Shown: positions 1 to 10,080 of the stretch, one piece after another
How the letters are laid out: the number at the start of each line of letters is the position of its first letter
Position numbering within the stretch: position 1 is the first letter of the stretch
Assembly: GCA_958438515.1 (NCBI GenBank)
Contig: CAUBRZ010000007.1
Location: forward strand, 1 to 57,233
Direction of reading: 5' to 3'
DNA: 57,233 nucleotides
From: an uncultured Clostridium sp.
GTDB taxonomy: Bacteria > Bacillota > Clostridia > TANB77 > CAG-508
The notes under the pieces: model-generated
Seen by the model: only the letters and a program-made list of their open reading frames with translations
Database searches by the model: none
Told to the model about the DNA's origin: nothing
Position numbers and translations under genes: made by a program

Positions 1-2
1 AA

Positions 3-479
3 ATTTGTGGAGTTACACCATCAACAACACTTGATAGTGAATATGGAAAAGAATACACAATATCAATATCTTATCCAACAAGAAAGATAGCAATAGGATA
101 TTCAACATCAGTAGCAAGCAGAAAATATAAAAATACAAGTTATTCATATAAAGGCTCAGATAAAATATCAACAACAAGTAATGAATATAAAATATTATTT
201 AGAAATGCAGCAGATACTTTTAACATAAGCTACTGGCTGGCATCTCGCAGTGTTTCCGCTAACAGAGTAGACGTTTATAGCTTTTGCTACTTCGAAGTGT
301 GCGATGTACTTAGTGGAGATGTGAATAATCTATACTGTTGTCAAGGCACTAGTGCTGGCTTCTTTGAAAGCTGTTCTTATTATGACATTGGTTGGGCTGT
401 TCGTCCTGTAGTTTATCTAAAATCTAATATCCAGACAAGTGGAAAAGATTCAAGTGGAGCATGGACAATAATAGAATAA
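3..479 (+). CDS. C-terminal part of a surface/pilin-like protein with a DUF6273-like tail (5' end outside window)
   Basis: An open frame enters from the left edge and stops at 479. The last ~75 residues contain a YWLASRSV segment and end in a WAVRPVVYL segment. This resembles the DUF6273/C-type-lectin-like tails often found on clostridial pseudopilin-type proteins; I infer the family from these motifs only. The start is not in the window. From about 225 to 430 the DNA is visibly richer in G and C and in C-ending codons (TAC, AGC, TGC, CGC) than the A-rich sequence before and after it, so this tail may have been acquired or diversified separately. A new pilin-like gene begins at the other end of the window. 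Confidence 0.6.
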   Translation: MCGVTPSTTLDSEYGKEYTISISYPTRKIAIGYSTSVASRKYKNTSYSYKGSDKISTTSNEYKILFRNAADTFNISYWLASRSVSANRVDVYSFCYFEVCDVLSGDVNNLYCCQGTSAGFFESCSYYDIGWAVRPVVYLKSNIQTSGKDSSGAWTIIE

Positions 480-540
480 AATAAGAAGTTAGTAATTAGA
501 TTAAAATGAATTAAATAAAAAATTGAATAAAAGTTTAAAA

Positions 541-572
541 AAATCTCACAATAATAATGAAAGTGAGGTTTT
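541..572 (+). terminator. Hairpin with T run just before gpr
   Basis: The arms AAATCTCAC and GTGAGGTTT are followed by a T run. It probably terminates the upstream gene. The 3' arm (GTGAGG, 563-568) is also the only plausible ribosome binding site for gpr, so the hairpin could mask gpr translation in read-through transcripts. Confidence 0.6.
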
Positions 573-575
573 TTT

Positions 576-1535
576 ATGTTTAACGAAAATAAAACGTACA
601 ATTTCAGAACAGACTTAGCATCAGAAAGAAGAGACTTATACCAAAAAGCAAATAACTTAGAAAACGAAATTGATGGAATTGAAAGCACAAAAGAAGATAT
701 AGATGAAAATATAAAAATTGAAAGAGTTAAAATAACAAATGAAAATGGACAAAAAGCAATAGGAAAACCAATTGGAAATTATATAACAATAGATGTTAAA
801 AAACTAAAAATAGCGCAAGAAAATGAAATACAAAAAGCTTCTGAAGCATTAACAAATGAATTAAGAAAGATAATAGACTTACACGTAGATAAACAAGCAG
901 AAATATTAGTTGTAGGATTAGGAAATGTATATGTAACACCTGATAGTTTAGGACCTAAAGTAATAAATGAAACAGATGTAACAAGACATCTTATTAAATA
1001 TTTACCTCAATATGTAGAAGAAGGCACAAGAATGGTAAGTGCAATTTCACCAGGAGTATTAGGTACAACAGGAATTGAAACAGTAGAAATATTGAAAGGA
1101 ATTGTTGACAATATAAAACCAAAACTAATAATAGTAATAGATGCTTTGGCATCACGAAGTATTGAAAGAATTAGTAGTACTGTACAAATTTCAGACACAG
1201 GAATAGTACCAGGAGCAGGAGTAGGAAACACAAGAAGTGAAATAAGTAAAACAACATTAGGCATACCAGTAATTGCGATAGGAATTCCAACTGTTGTTGA
1301 AACAGCAGTACTTGTTAATGATTGTTTAGATCTATTTATTCAAAAATTACAAAATGATGCTAAATCAAATGATTATTTAAATAATTTAAAAGAAGAAGAT
1401 AATTATGAAGAAATAAAAGAGGCATTAGTTCCGAAAGACTATAACTTAATTGTTACACCAAAGGAAATTGATGATTTAATTGAAAACATGAAGGATATTG
1501 TAGCAAGAGGAATAAACTTTGCTTTACAAGATTAA
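576..1535 (+). CDS. gpr: Germination protease GPR
   Basis: 319 residues. GPR is the tetrameric aspartic-type protease that degrades small acid-soluble spore proteins early in germination. It is made as a zymogen that loses an N-terminal propeptide. The RTDLA segment near residues 11-15, the VVGLGN and TPDSLGP blocks, and the long ISDTGIVPGAGVGN..EISKTTLGIPVIAIGIPTVV region are family hallmarks. Length and start match the family. It stands alone behind a hairpin. No frameshift site is present. The identification is firm. Confidence 0.95.
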   Translation: MFNENKTYNFRTDLASERRDLYQKANNLENEIDGIESTKEDIDENIKIERVKITNENGQKAIGKPIGNYITIDVKKLKIAQENEIQKASEALTNELRKIIDLHVDKQAEILVVGLGNVYVTPDSLGPKVINETDVTRHLIKYLPQYVEEGTRMVSAISPGVLGTTGIETVEILKGIVDNIKPKLIIVIDALASRSIERISSTVQISDTGIVPGAGVGNTRSEISKTTLGIPVIAIGIPTVVETAVLVNDCLDLFIQKLQNDAKSNDYLNNLKEEDNYEEIKEALVPKDYNLIVTPKEIDDLIENMKDIVARGINFALQD

Positions 1536-1658
1536 AAATATTACTAAAATAAAAACAAAATCTCTTAAAAATATGTAAAAAATGTTGCAAAAATAAAATA
1601 GTTAATATATAATCAACATATATCCAATATAAAAATAAAAGGAAGAGAGGTTTAGTTT

Positions 1659-2435
1659 ATGAGCGAAGAAAAAAAAGAAATCAAAAAAGAAGAAAATAAA
1701 AAACAAGAAGCTAAAAAAGAAACTAAAGTAGAAAAAGTAGAAACACCTAAAAAGGAGACTAAAAAAGAGGAAAAGCCAAAGGTTGAAAACAAGGAATCAA
1801 AGGTAGAAACAAAAAAAGAAGAAACTAAGAAATTTGAAACAAAAACAAACACAAGTAAAAAGAAACCAAGTAAAAACAGTAATAAGAAAACAACATGGCC
1901 AGCAATAGCAACAGTTATTGCAGTAGTAGTTGTAGCTGCTATATTAACAATTATGATAGTTACATCAAGTAATCCAAAAAAATCAGTTGATGGGTTATTT
2001 TCAAATTTAAAAGAAGGTGACTTTAAAAGTGCACAAGAATTTATTAGTGGCGATAATTTAGTAGACAATACAGAATTTAGTGAAGAAACACAAAAATTAC
2101 TTTTTGACAAATTAGAATGGAAAGTAAAAAAAGTTACAGAGGAAAATGATAAAGCTACAATTGAAGTTGAAGTAATAAATAAAGACTTTAAAACAATAAT
2201 ATCTAACTATATGCAAAAAGCTTTAAAAGCAGCATTTGGAGGAGATAATGTATCAGAAGAACAAATAGAAGGATATTTTTCAGAAGAACTTAAAAATGAT
2301 CAAGTTCAAACAACAACTACAACAAAGACAATACAAGCTGTAAAAGAAGATAAAAAATGGAAAGTAGTTTCAAATGATGAATTAACAGATGTATTATTAC
2401 CAGGATTAGAAGAAGCAATTAATTCTTTGAGTTAA
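1659..2435 (+). CDS. Lys/Glu-rich membrane-anchored protein with an extracytoplasmic DUF4878/NTF2-like domain
   Basis: 258 residues. Residues 1-80 are almost entirely Lys, Glu, Thr and Ser, with repeated KKE/ETKK motifs, and are probably disordered and cytoplasmic. A hydrophobic span at about 81-103 follows. The remaining ~150 residues begin NPKKSVDGLFSNLKEGDF, which resembles DUF4878/DUF5105-type small folded domains. A strong AGGAAGAGAGG ribosome binding site lies just upstream. The function is unknown. The domain assignment is by eye and moderate. Confidence 0.7.
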   Translation: MSEEKKEIKKEENKKQEAKKETKVEKVETPKKETKKEEKPKVENKESKVETKKEETKKFETKTNTSKKKPSKNSNKKTTWPAIATVIAVVVVAAILTIMIVTSSNPKKSVDGLFSNLKEGDFKSAQEFISGDNLVDNTEFSEETQKLLFDKLEWKVKKVTEENDKATIEVEVINKDFKTIISNYMQKALKAAFGGDNVSEEQIEGYFSEELKNDQVQTTTTTKTIQAVKEDKKWKVVSNDELTDVLLPGLEEAINSLS

Positions 2436-2452
2436 AATAAATAATAATAAAT

Positions 2453-2494
2453 CCCAATACTATTTAGACTATTAAACAGTATTGGGGTTTTTTG
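2453..2494. terminator. Bidirectional terminator between the DUF4878-like gene and ytxC
   Basis: The arms CCCAATACT and AGTATTGGG are followed by TTTTTT on the plus strand. The hairpin also overlaps the last codons of ytxC on the minus strand. Confidence 0.8.
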
Positions 2495-3338
2495 ATTTTT
2501 TAGACTTTTTATATAAATTACAAATACTACAATCAGTACAAATATGAAGTCTATTTTCAAATACAGATTGAAGAGTATTGATAAATTCATCTATATAAGA
2601 ATTAATTAAGTGGATATATATTTTTTTAGGCAAAAGTGTTAAAAGAGTATTTAATGTATAATCATTAGAAGAAAAGGTAATATCACTTAAATATTTTGTA
2701 TTTAAATTATCATTTGCAATTGTAATAATTTCTTTATTTGAATCTAATAAAATTGACTCTGAAGGAGAGTAAATAATATGAATAACTTCACAATTAGAAT
2801 TTTGTGAGTTAATATATAGCTTTAACAGAGAAATAAACTCTAAATATTCTTTTTCGATAATATAACTATTTACAGCTTCATTTACAATTTCATCTAGAAT
2901 TTTAAAATAAGCTTTTATTCTAAAATTGGTAAAACCTTTTAATATTAATGTCTTATTACTAGAAATATAATCATAGAAACTATTATACAAAGATTTAAAT
3001 TTCTTATCGAAAATGGTAGAAAAATCATCTGCTATAATATCAAAACATAAATTTAAAATTACATTTTGTTCTTTTTTATCAAAATAGAAATAGTTTTGTG
3101 AAATTATTTTTCGTAAAAAATCTTCTTCTAACTCATCAATCACTATAAGGGATAGAATGGTGCTTAATTTGTTAAAAAATAATTGATTATTTTGACCAGT
3201 ATAATGAATAATAACATTTTTATAATGTTTAAATTGATTCGCAGAGAAACAAACTTGTTCTAATTCTATATTATTTAATTCATTTAATAGATACGTAATT
3301 AAATTAGAATTATTTGTTTTAATACATAATGATTTCAT
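2472..3338 (-). CDS. ytxC: YtxC-family sporulation protein
   Basis: 288 residues. It ends with the typical YtxC layout: a long helical middle, a DITFSSNDYTLNTLLTLLPK block and a C-terminal segment with clustered cysteines (HICTDCSICNLYKKSKK). YtxC is a conserved sporulation-associated protein of unknown biochemical role. It is transcribed away from the GH57 operon. The family call rests on the C-terminal half; the N-terminal half is divergent. Confidence 0.75.
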   Translation of the reverse strand: MKSLCIKTNNSNLITYLLNELNNIELEQVCFSANQFKHYKNVIIHYTGQNNQLFFNKLSTILSLIVIDELEEDFLRKIISQNYFYFDKKEQNVILNLCFDIIADDFSTIFDKKFKSLYNSFYDYISSNKTLILKGFTNFRIKAYFKILDEIVNEAVNSYIIEKEYLEFISLLKLYINSQNSNCEVIHIIYSPSESILLDSNKEIITIANDNLNTKYLSDITFSSNDYTLNTLLTLLPKKIYIHLINSYIDEFINTLQSVFENRLHICTDCSICNLYKKSKKSKNPNTV

Positions 3339-3487
3339 TTATCGAAAAACTCCCTTCTAATAAAATTAGTATCTGCTAAATGCTAAAAACTTATACATTA
3401 TACTATGCCAATTTTATTAATTGGAAATTTGTCCATAAAAATAAGAAAAAATACAATTTCATTGAAAGAAATTGCATTTTTAAACTT

Positions 3488-5075
3488 TTATAAATATATT
3501 TTATAATCAATATCTGGAAATACACAATCTTTTTTTGATATATCTTTTAAAAATTCTTCATCAATATTATTATCTTTTATTTGATAATATAATTTTGTAA
3601 ATCTACCAATGTGATCTTTAATTCTTTTTTTTGCGTAATCTACCATAGTTCCATTTGTAATTATAAATAACCAATCACTACTTTGTGCAAGAAGAAGTTC
3701 TCTAGCACACTGATTTAAAGCCTTTTTTTGTAAGCCTTTGCTATTAGGAAAAAGATTAGCTAATTCACACATTCTATCACCAGCAACATGTAAATGTCTA
3801 TGAACATAATCATTTGTAGGATTTAACCAAACTTCACTATAACCATTTGCACCCCAACTTGAACGACAAGGCAAACATTCTTGCATAGATGGGTATTTAT
3901 CAATATATTCTGACGGAGTAATTAATTCAAAGTTACAGTCATCATAATAAATCTTTTTAAATAAAATATATAACCAATAAGGACCTTCATACCACCAGTG
4001 TCCATATAGTTCAGCATCATAAGGACATAAAATTATAGGTGGTTTATCCATATATTTAGATACATCATTTATCTGAGCTGTTCTAGAATCTAAGAAATGA
4101 CCTGCTTGTTTTTCAGCTGAATCCATAGCCCATCTAGGGTTATAATAATCTTTGAAATCAGTATTTCCTGTAATTCTATAATATTTAATACCAGTATGAA
4201 CTCTAACACCATTATGTGCAATATAAGGTTTTATATAATCATAATCAGCTTCGTATCCTATATCACGATAAAATTCTCTATAATTATAATCACCAGGATA
4301 ACCGATTAACAGAACTCCATACCTGTCTTGAAGATTCAACATCACGTCCAAATGCAACAATACCTTGAGGTGAAACAATAGGAGCAAAAGTACCATAAAT
4401 AGGAGTTGGATTTGCATATAAAATTCCATGTGTTTCAGTAATAATATATTGAATTCCAAATTCTTTTAAATACTTATCAGCTTCTGGAACATATCCACAT
4501 TCAGGTAACCAAATACCACGAGGTTTTCTTCCAAAATATCTTTCATAAGTCTGAACACCAACAGCAATTTGAGCTTTAACCGTTTTTTCATTTACATACA
4601 AAATAGGAAAATATCCATGAGTTGCACCACATGTGATAATTTCTAAAACACCAATATCTTGAAAGTGTTTAAATGCTTCGATTAAATTACATTTATAAAC
4701 ATCTTTAAACAAATGTAAATCGTTAGAATAACGATCAAAATAGTATTTGGAAAGTTTGTTTAATCTTTCATCTCCAGCAGTTCTTTTGATTTCTTTTGAT
4801 GATAATTCAATTAATCTTTTTAAATATTTAATATATTTTCTTTGTAATAGTTTATTATCTAACATTGAAAGTAGAGGTGGTGTCATTGACATTGTAATTC
4901 TAAAATCCACCCCTTCATCTACTAATTTTTGAAAATTAGTAAGTAATGGTATATAAGTTTCTGAAATAGCTTCATATAACCATGACTCTTCCAAATAATC
5001 ATCACTTTCTGGATGATGTATAAAAGGAAGATGTGCATGAAGTACAAAGCTTACATATCCTTTTTTTGATTGCAT
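3488..5075 (-). CDS. GH57 1,4-alpha-glucan branching enzyme-like protein, one +1 CGG frameshift
   Basis: GH57 enzymes of this type make alpha-1,6 branches in glycogen-like glucans. Read as one 528-residue protein with a single +1 shift, it has the N-terminal VLHAHLPFIHHPE motif, the WLPECGY nucleophile motif and the CPYDAELYGHWWYEG acid motif, and it matches the family length. After residue 257 the frame is broken by one extra C (plus-strand G at 4304) directly before glycine GGT (VWSSVN^GYPGD). Without the shift the ORF stops at 4290 and loses the acid Asp. It lies 24 bp downstream of a DUF4912 gene, a common pairing in Clostridia. Confidence 0.88.
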
Positions 5076-5099
5076 TATAATTCTCCTTTGACTTTTAAT

Positions 5100-5912
5100 T
5101 TATGAAGATGGGTTTGACAAGTCATAAATATCTTCTACATTTTCATTTTTGTACATAACTTTATACAAGTCATAAATGTCATATATTTTTCCCATATTCC
5201 TAATAAAAGAAAGGGTATTAATAGATTTTTTAGTTTTTTTGCCAGTTTTAACATCTTTAAAGTAAACCATCTTTTGATTTTTATCAAATAAAATATGATC
5301 ATTTGGAGATTCAATCTCATTTGAAGTAGATACATAAACATAATTAGTGTTTAATGTATCTGTTTTTTGAATAGGGCGTCTACCTAATTCAACTCTATAG
5401 TTGCATTTACTATCAGCAACATGTAAATACCAACTATTTGCAAAATCATTAATTTCAACCTCAAAACTGTATCCTAATGTATCATTATATACAATTAAAA
5501 TAGGTCTTGTTATTTCGAAAAAATTCTTGCCATATTGATTTTCTAAATTTTTTCTATCTTCATCTGAAATATCCCAATATATAAATAAACTAGTTGGTGT
5601 TTGGGCTAAAACCTTTATAATAGTTTGATTGTATCTATAAGGTAAATCATAATATTCTAGAATTTCAGGTTTTTTGATATCAGATTTTGATTTACTTTTT
5701 TTAGCTGTCTTTTTAGTAGTAGTTTTTTTTGATACTTTATTTTTAGGTTCTATTTTGTTTTCTATTTTCTTATTTGAAGAAGTAGTGTTTTTCTTAGTAG
5801 TTCTTGTTGATGAAGCTGCTTTTTTAGTTGTAGTTTTTTTAGCAGGTGTTTTCTTTTTTACTTCTTTTATTTCTTTTTCTAAATCTTTTTGTTCTTTTGT
5901 ATTTTTTGGCAT
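5100..5912 (-). CDS. DUF4912 protein with Lys/Thr-rich N-terminus
   Basis: 270 residues. The first ~85 are low-complexity Lys, Thr and Ser (repeats of KKTTTKK), resembling basic nucleic-acid-binding tails. A DUF4912 domain follows, with LPYRYNQTIIKVLAQTPTS and YWDISDE near its start and a WYLHVADSKCNYRVELG block. The role is unknown. A strong GGAGG site precedes the ATG. It is the first gene of a two-gene operon with the GH57 enzyme, so a link to glycan metabolism is inferred from position only. Confidence 0.8.
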   Translation of the reverse strand: MPKNTKEQKDLEKEIKEVKKKTPAKKTTTKKAASSTRTTKKNTTSSNKKIENKIEPKNKVSKKTTTKKTAKKSKSKSDIKKPEILEYYDLPYRYNQTIIKVLAQTPTSLFIYWDISDEDRKNLENQYGKNFFEITRPILIVYNDTLGYSFEVEINDFANSWYLHVADSKCNYRVELGRRPIQKTDTLNTNYVYVSTSNEIESPNDHILFDKNQKMVYFKDVKTGKKTKKSINTLSFIRNMGKIYDIYDLYKVMYKNENVEDIYDLSNPSS

Positions 5913-6150
5913 TTTTTCCTCCTTAAGTGAAATCTCTTTACTTCTTTTATATATTATACTAAAAGTAAAATAAATTCAAGTAAAAAAGGTAAGTTTTTAA
6001 AAAATAATGTAGAACTTTAGAAAAAAGATTTTTAAAAAGAAATACAAATAAAAATTGTATATAAATAAAAGTAAATAAAATTATAAAAACCTCTTTTAAA
6101 AAAAATGAAAATGTTATACAATAATAAAAAATTAGAATTAGGAGAGGAAT

Positions 6151-7842
6151 ATGTATAAAAAGTGGCAAATATGTCAAACAGATAGAGAAAAAGTTGAACA
6201 AATCAAAAGTAATTATCAAATTAATGAATTATTAGCTACAATATTGGTTAATAGAAATATTGTCCAAAAAGAAGATATAAGACTATTTTTAAACCCAACA
6301 AGACAAGATTTTTATGATCCATTTTTAATAACAGATATGGAAATAGCAATACAAAGAATAATAAAAGCAATAAACAATAGACAAAAAGTTACAATTTATG
6401 GTGATTATGATGTAGATGGAATCACAAGTATAACTGTATTAAAAAGCTTTTTAAAAGACCTAGGATTAGAAACATCAATATATATACCAAATAGATTAGA
6501 AGAAGGCTATGGATTAAATAAAAAAGCAATTGATAAAATAGCACAAGATGGTTGTGATTTAATGATTACCGTAGATTGTGGAATATCTGCAATTGAAGAA
6601 ATCGAGTATGCTAATTTTTTAGGAATTGAAACAATTGTAACAGATCATCATGAACCAACAAATGAATTACCAAATGCAATTGCAGTTATTGATAATAAAA
6701 GAAAAGATAGTAAATATCCATTTAGAGAACTAGCAGGAGTGGGAGTAGTATTTAAAGTAATTCAAGCATTAGGAATAAAATTAGGTTTAGAAGAAGAAAC
6801 TTATTTGAAATATTTAGATATTGTATGTATAGGAACTATATCAGATATTGTTCCTTTAGTAGATGAAAATAGAGTAATAGCAAAATTAGGATTAATGTTA
6901 GTAAAACAAACAAGAAACATTGGTCTAAAATCTATTATAAATTCTTCAGGCTATACTAAAATTGATTCTAATACTATTTCTTTTGGCGTAGCACCTAGAA
7001 TAAATGCATGTGGAAGAATGGGAAAAGCACAAGAAGCGTTAGAATTATTGTTGTCAACAAATATAAATGAAGTAAATATATTAACAAAAAAATTAAATGA
7101 GCATAATAGACAAAGACAAGAAACAGAAAAAGCAATATTTGAAAGTGCTATAAATAAAATACAAAATGAACACTTAGATAAAAATAAAACTATTATAATT
7201 GGAGGAGAAAATTGGCATCATGGGGTAATAGGAATAGTTTCTTCCAAAATTACAGAAATGTATTTTAAACCAAGTATATTACTTAGTTTTGAAGAAGAAG
7301 GAATAGGAAAAGGTTCTGGAAGAAGTATACCAGGATTTGATTTACATGATGCATTAACAAATTGTAGTGATACTATTGAAAAATTTGGTGGACATAGTAT
7401 GGCAGTAGGAATTACAATAAAAAAAGAAAATTTTAAAAAATTCAAAGAAGAACTTGAAAGTATAGCTAGTAAAAATCATATTGACGAAATAATACCAGTT
7501 ATAAACATTGAGGCGAAAATTGATTTAAGTGATATCGGAAGAGAAATGGTAAATAGTTTAAAACAATTAGAACCATTTGGGGAAGCAAATAAAATGCCAA
7601 TATTTGCTTTTAAAAATTTAAAAATTGATTCAATAAGAGCTTTATCAGAAGGAAAACATTTAAAATTAACTCTAAAAGATAATAATAACATTATTAATGC
7701 TATTGGATTTAATATGGGAAATTTGGTAGAGGAATACAAAATGGGAGACAAAGTAGATGTTGCAGGAGTTTTAGAGATAAACACATTTAATGGAGTAGAT
7801 AATCTACAAATTAATATGAAAGATATCATGAAATCAATATAG
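6151..7842 (+). CDS. recJ: Single-stranded-DNA-specific exonuclease RecJ
   Basis: 563 residues. RecJ digests single-stranded DNA 5' to 3' in recombination and mismatch repair. The DHH phosphoesterase motifs are present: DYDVDG at residues 85-90, DHH at 165-167 and the APRINACGRMG block. The DHHA1 motif GGHSMAVGI and a C-terminal OB-like part follow. The length is that of the short RecJ form. AGGAGAGG precedes the ATG. relA follows 25 bp downstream, so the two are probably co-transcribed. No frameshift site is present. Confidence 0.95.
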   Translation: MYKKWQICQTDREKVEQIKSNYQINELLATILVNRNIVQKEDIRLFLNPTRQDFYDPFLITDMEIAIQRIIKAINNRQKVTIYGDYDVDGITSITVLKSFLKDLGLETSIYIPNRLEEGYGLNKKAIDKIAQDGCDLMITVDCGISAIEEIEYANFLGIETIVTDHHEPTNELPNAIAVIDNKRKDSKYPFRELAGVGVVFKVIQALGIKLGLEEETYLKYLDIVCIGTISDIVPLVDENRVIAKLGLMLVKQTRNIGLKSIINSSGYTKIDSNTISFGVAPRINACGRMGKAQEALELLLSTNINEVNILTKKLNEHNRQRQETEKAIFESAINKIQNEHLDKNKTIIIGGENWHHGVIGIVSSKITEMYFKPSILLSFEEEGIGKGSGRSIPGFDLHDALTNCSDTIEKFGGHSMAVGITIKKENFKKFKEELESIASKNHIDEIIPVINIEAKIDLSDIGREMVNSLKQLEPFGEANKMPIFAFKNLKIDSIRALSEGKHLKLTLKDNNNIINAIGFNMGNLVEEYKMGDKVDVAGVLEINTFNGVDNLQINMKDIMKSI

Positions 7843-7867
7843 AAAAGTTAAGGGGTGAATAACAAAA

Positions 7868-10078
7868 GTGCAAGAAGAAAATAAAAATATAGATATACAA
7901 GATGTAATTTTAAAGCGAAAAGCGCATACAAGAAAAGTAGATACCAAACTAATAATGAAAGCATATAATTATGCTTTAAGTCATCATGGAAATCAAGTAA
8001 GACGTTCAGGAGAGCCATATATTATACATCCTCTTAATGTTGCATATATATTAGCAGATATAGGATTAGATGATAGTACAATATGTGCAGCTTTACTTCA
8101 TGATGTAGTAGAAGATACAGATGTTACACAAAAGGACATAGAAGAGGAATTTGGAAAAGAAATATCAGAAATGGTAGCTGGTGTTACAAAACTTGGAAAT
8201 ATGTCATTTACATCTGTAGAAGAAAGACAAGTAGAAGATTATAGAAAAATGTTTCTTGCAATGGGAAAAGACATAAGAGTAATTTTAATAAAACTAGCAG
8301 ATAGATTGCATAATATGAGAACTTTAAAATATTTAAAAAGAGATAGACAAATTGCAAACGCAAAAGAAACAATGGAATTATATGCACCACTTGCAAATAG
8401 ATTAGGGTTATATTCTTTAAAATGGGAATTAGAAGATTTATCTTTTAAATATTTATATCCAGAAGAATATCATGAATTAGTAGAAGGAATAAATAAGAAA
8501 AGAGAAGAAAGACTAAAATTTATAGAAAAAATAATGGCAGATATTAGAATAGAATTAAAGAAACAAAAGATAGAAGCTGAAGTAACAGGAAGAGCAAAAC
8601 ATTTATATAGTATTTATAGAAAAATGAAAAGAGATAATAAAACTTTAGATCAAATATATGATTTATTTGCACTTAGAATTTTAGTTAACTCTGTAAAAGA
8701 CTGTTATGCTGCATTAGGTGTGGTACATGAACTATATAGTCCAATGCCAGGACGTTTTAAAGACTATATATCAGTTCCAAAGCCGAATATGTATCAATCA
8801 ATTCATACTACATTATTAGGAGAAAAAGGAACACCATTTGAGGTTCAAATACGTACTTGGGAAATGCATAAAATAGCTGAATTTGGTATTGCAGCACATT
8901 GGGCATATAAAGAAGCTAGTTACTTTGGAAAGAAACAGCCAATAAAAGTACAAGAAGATAAATTAGCTTGGTTACGTGAAACTTTAGAATGGCAAAAAGA
9001 AATGCAAGACCCACAAGAATTTTTGGAAACTTTAAAAACAGAATTGTTTGAAGATGAAGTTTATGTATTTACTCCTAAAGGAGCTATAAAAGTATTACCA
9101 AGGGGAGCTACGCCAATCGATTTTGCATATAGTATACATGCAGAAATTGGACATCACATGACAGGATGCAAGATAAATAGTAAAATGATGCCTATTATTA
9201 CACCATTAAAAAGTGGTGATATTATAGAAATAATCACATCGGAAAATTCAAAAGGACCAAGTAGAGATTGGCTTAAATTTGTAAAAAGTACAAGTGCAAA
9301 AAATAAGATAAAAAGTTGGTTTAAAAAAGCTCAAAAGACAGAAAATATTGAAAAAGGAAAAGAGCTAATTGAGAAAGAGTTAAAAAGAATAGGACTTACA
9401 CATAGTGATTTATTTAAAACAGAGTATATAGAACCAATGATGGAAAAATATAAATATAAAAGTTTAGATGATATGTATGCAGCAGTAGGATTTGGGGCAA
9501 ATTCTTCAGTGAAAGTAATTGCTAGAATGCTACAAGAATATAGAAAAGAACATGAAGAAGAAAATATTGAAGAAAAAATAGAAAAATTAGCAAAAAGTAG
9601 AAATAGAAATCCAAAATCATCTAGCTCAGGAGTAATTGTAAAGGGCATTGATAATTGTCTAGTAAAACTTTCAAAATGCTGTAATCCACTTCCAGGAGAT
9701 GAAATAGTAGGATATATAACAAAAGGAAGAGGTGTATCAGTTCATAGGAAAGATTGTACAAACATAAAAGATTTACTATCAGAAGAAAATCGTATGATAG
9801 ATGTAGAATGGTATAATGAAGATACTAATAAAGAAAAAGCAGCTTATCAAGTAGAGGTTCAAATAAAATCAAATGATAGAGTAGGTCTATTACTAGATAT
9901 ATTAAAGGAAATAGGAACAACTAAAGCAAAAATATTAGGAGTTAGCACAAAAACAACAAAAGAAAAAATTGCTATTATTGATGTAACTTTACAAGTTGAA
10001 AATCTAGAAGATTTAAATCAGGCAATTAAAGCTATTAAAAAAGTAAATAGTGTATATGAAGTAAGGAGAAAAAAATAG
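7868..10078 (+). CDS. relA: Bifunctional (p)ppGpp synthetase/hydrolase (RelA/SpoT)
   Basis: 736 residues, GTG start after an AGGGGTG site. It makes and degrades the stringent-response alarmone. The order of domains is HD hydrolase (HDVVED at 78-83), nucleotidyltransferase (YQSIHTTLLG), TGS (VYVFTPKGAIKVLPRGATPIDFAY), a zinc-finger-like helical part with CCNPLPGD, and a C-terminal ACT domain. Both active sites look intact, so it should be bifunctional. The next gene begins 3 bp after the stop. Confidence 0.95.
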   Translation: MQEENKNIDIQDVILKRKAHTRKVDTKLIMKAYNYALSHHGNQVRRSGEPYIIHPLNVAYILADIGLDDSTICAALLHDVVEDTDVTQKDIEEEFGKEISEMVAGVTKLGNMSFTSVEERQVEDYRKMFLAMGKDIRVILIKLADRLHNMRTLKYLKRDRQIANAKETMELYAPLANRLGLYSLKWELEDLSFKYLYPEEYHELVEGINKKREERLKFIEKIMADIRIELKKQKIEAEVTGRAKHLYSIYRKMKRDNKTLDQIYDLFALRILVNSVKDCYAALGVVHELYSPMPGRFKDYISVPKPNMYQSIHTTLLGEKGTPFEVQIRTWEMHKIAEFGIAAHWAYKEASYFGKKQPIKVQEDKLAWLRETLEWQKEMQDPQEFLETLKTELFEDEVYVFTPKGAIKVLPRGATPIDFAYSIHAEIGHHMTGCKINSKMMPIITPLKSGDIIEIITSENSKGPSRDWLKFVKSTSAKNKIKSWFKKAQKTENIEKGKELIEKELKRIGLTHSDLFKTEYIEPMMEKYKYKSLDDMYAAVGFGANSSVKVIARMLQEYRKEHEEENIEEKIEKLAKSRNRNPKSSSSGVIVKGIDNCLVKLSKCCNPLPGDEIVGYITKGRGVSVHRKDCTNIKDLLSEENRMIDVEWYNEDTNKEKAAYQVEVQIKSNDRVGLLLDILKEIGTTKAKILGVSTKTTKEKIAIIDVTLQVENLEDLNQAIKAIKKVNSVYEVRRKK

Positions 10079-10080
10079 TT

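Noticed and set aside
7534..7545. GATATCGGAAGA in recJ looks like a C-GGA shift site
   Set aside because: Here CGG is out of phase (ATC GGA, Ile-Gly) and the frame is continuous. The same holds for TAC GGA in rny, GTC GGA in the peptide-binding gene, ACG GGA in mutS, GCC GGA in murT and TTC GGT in gatD.
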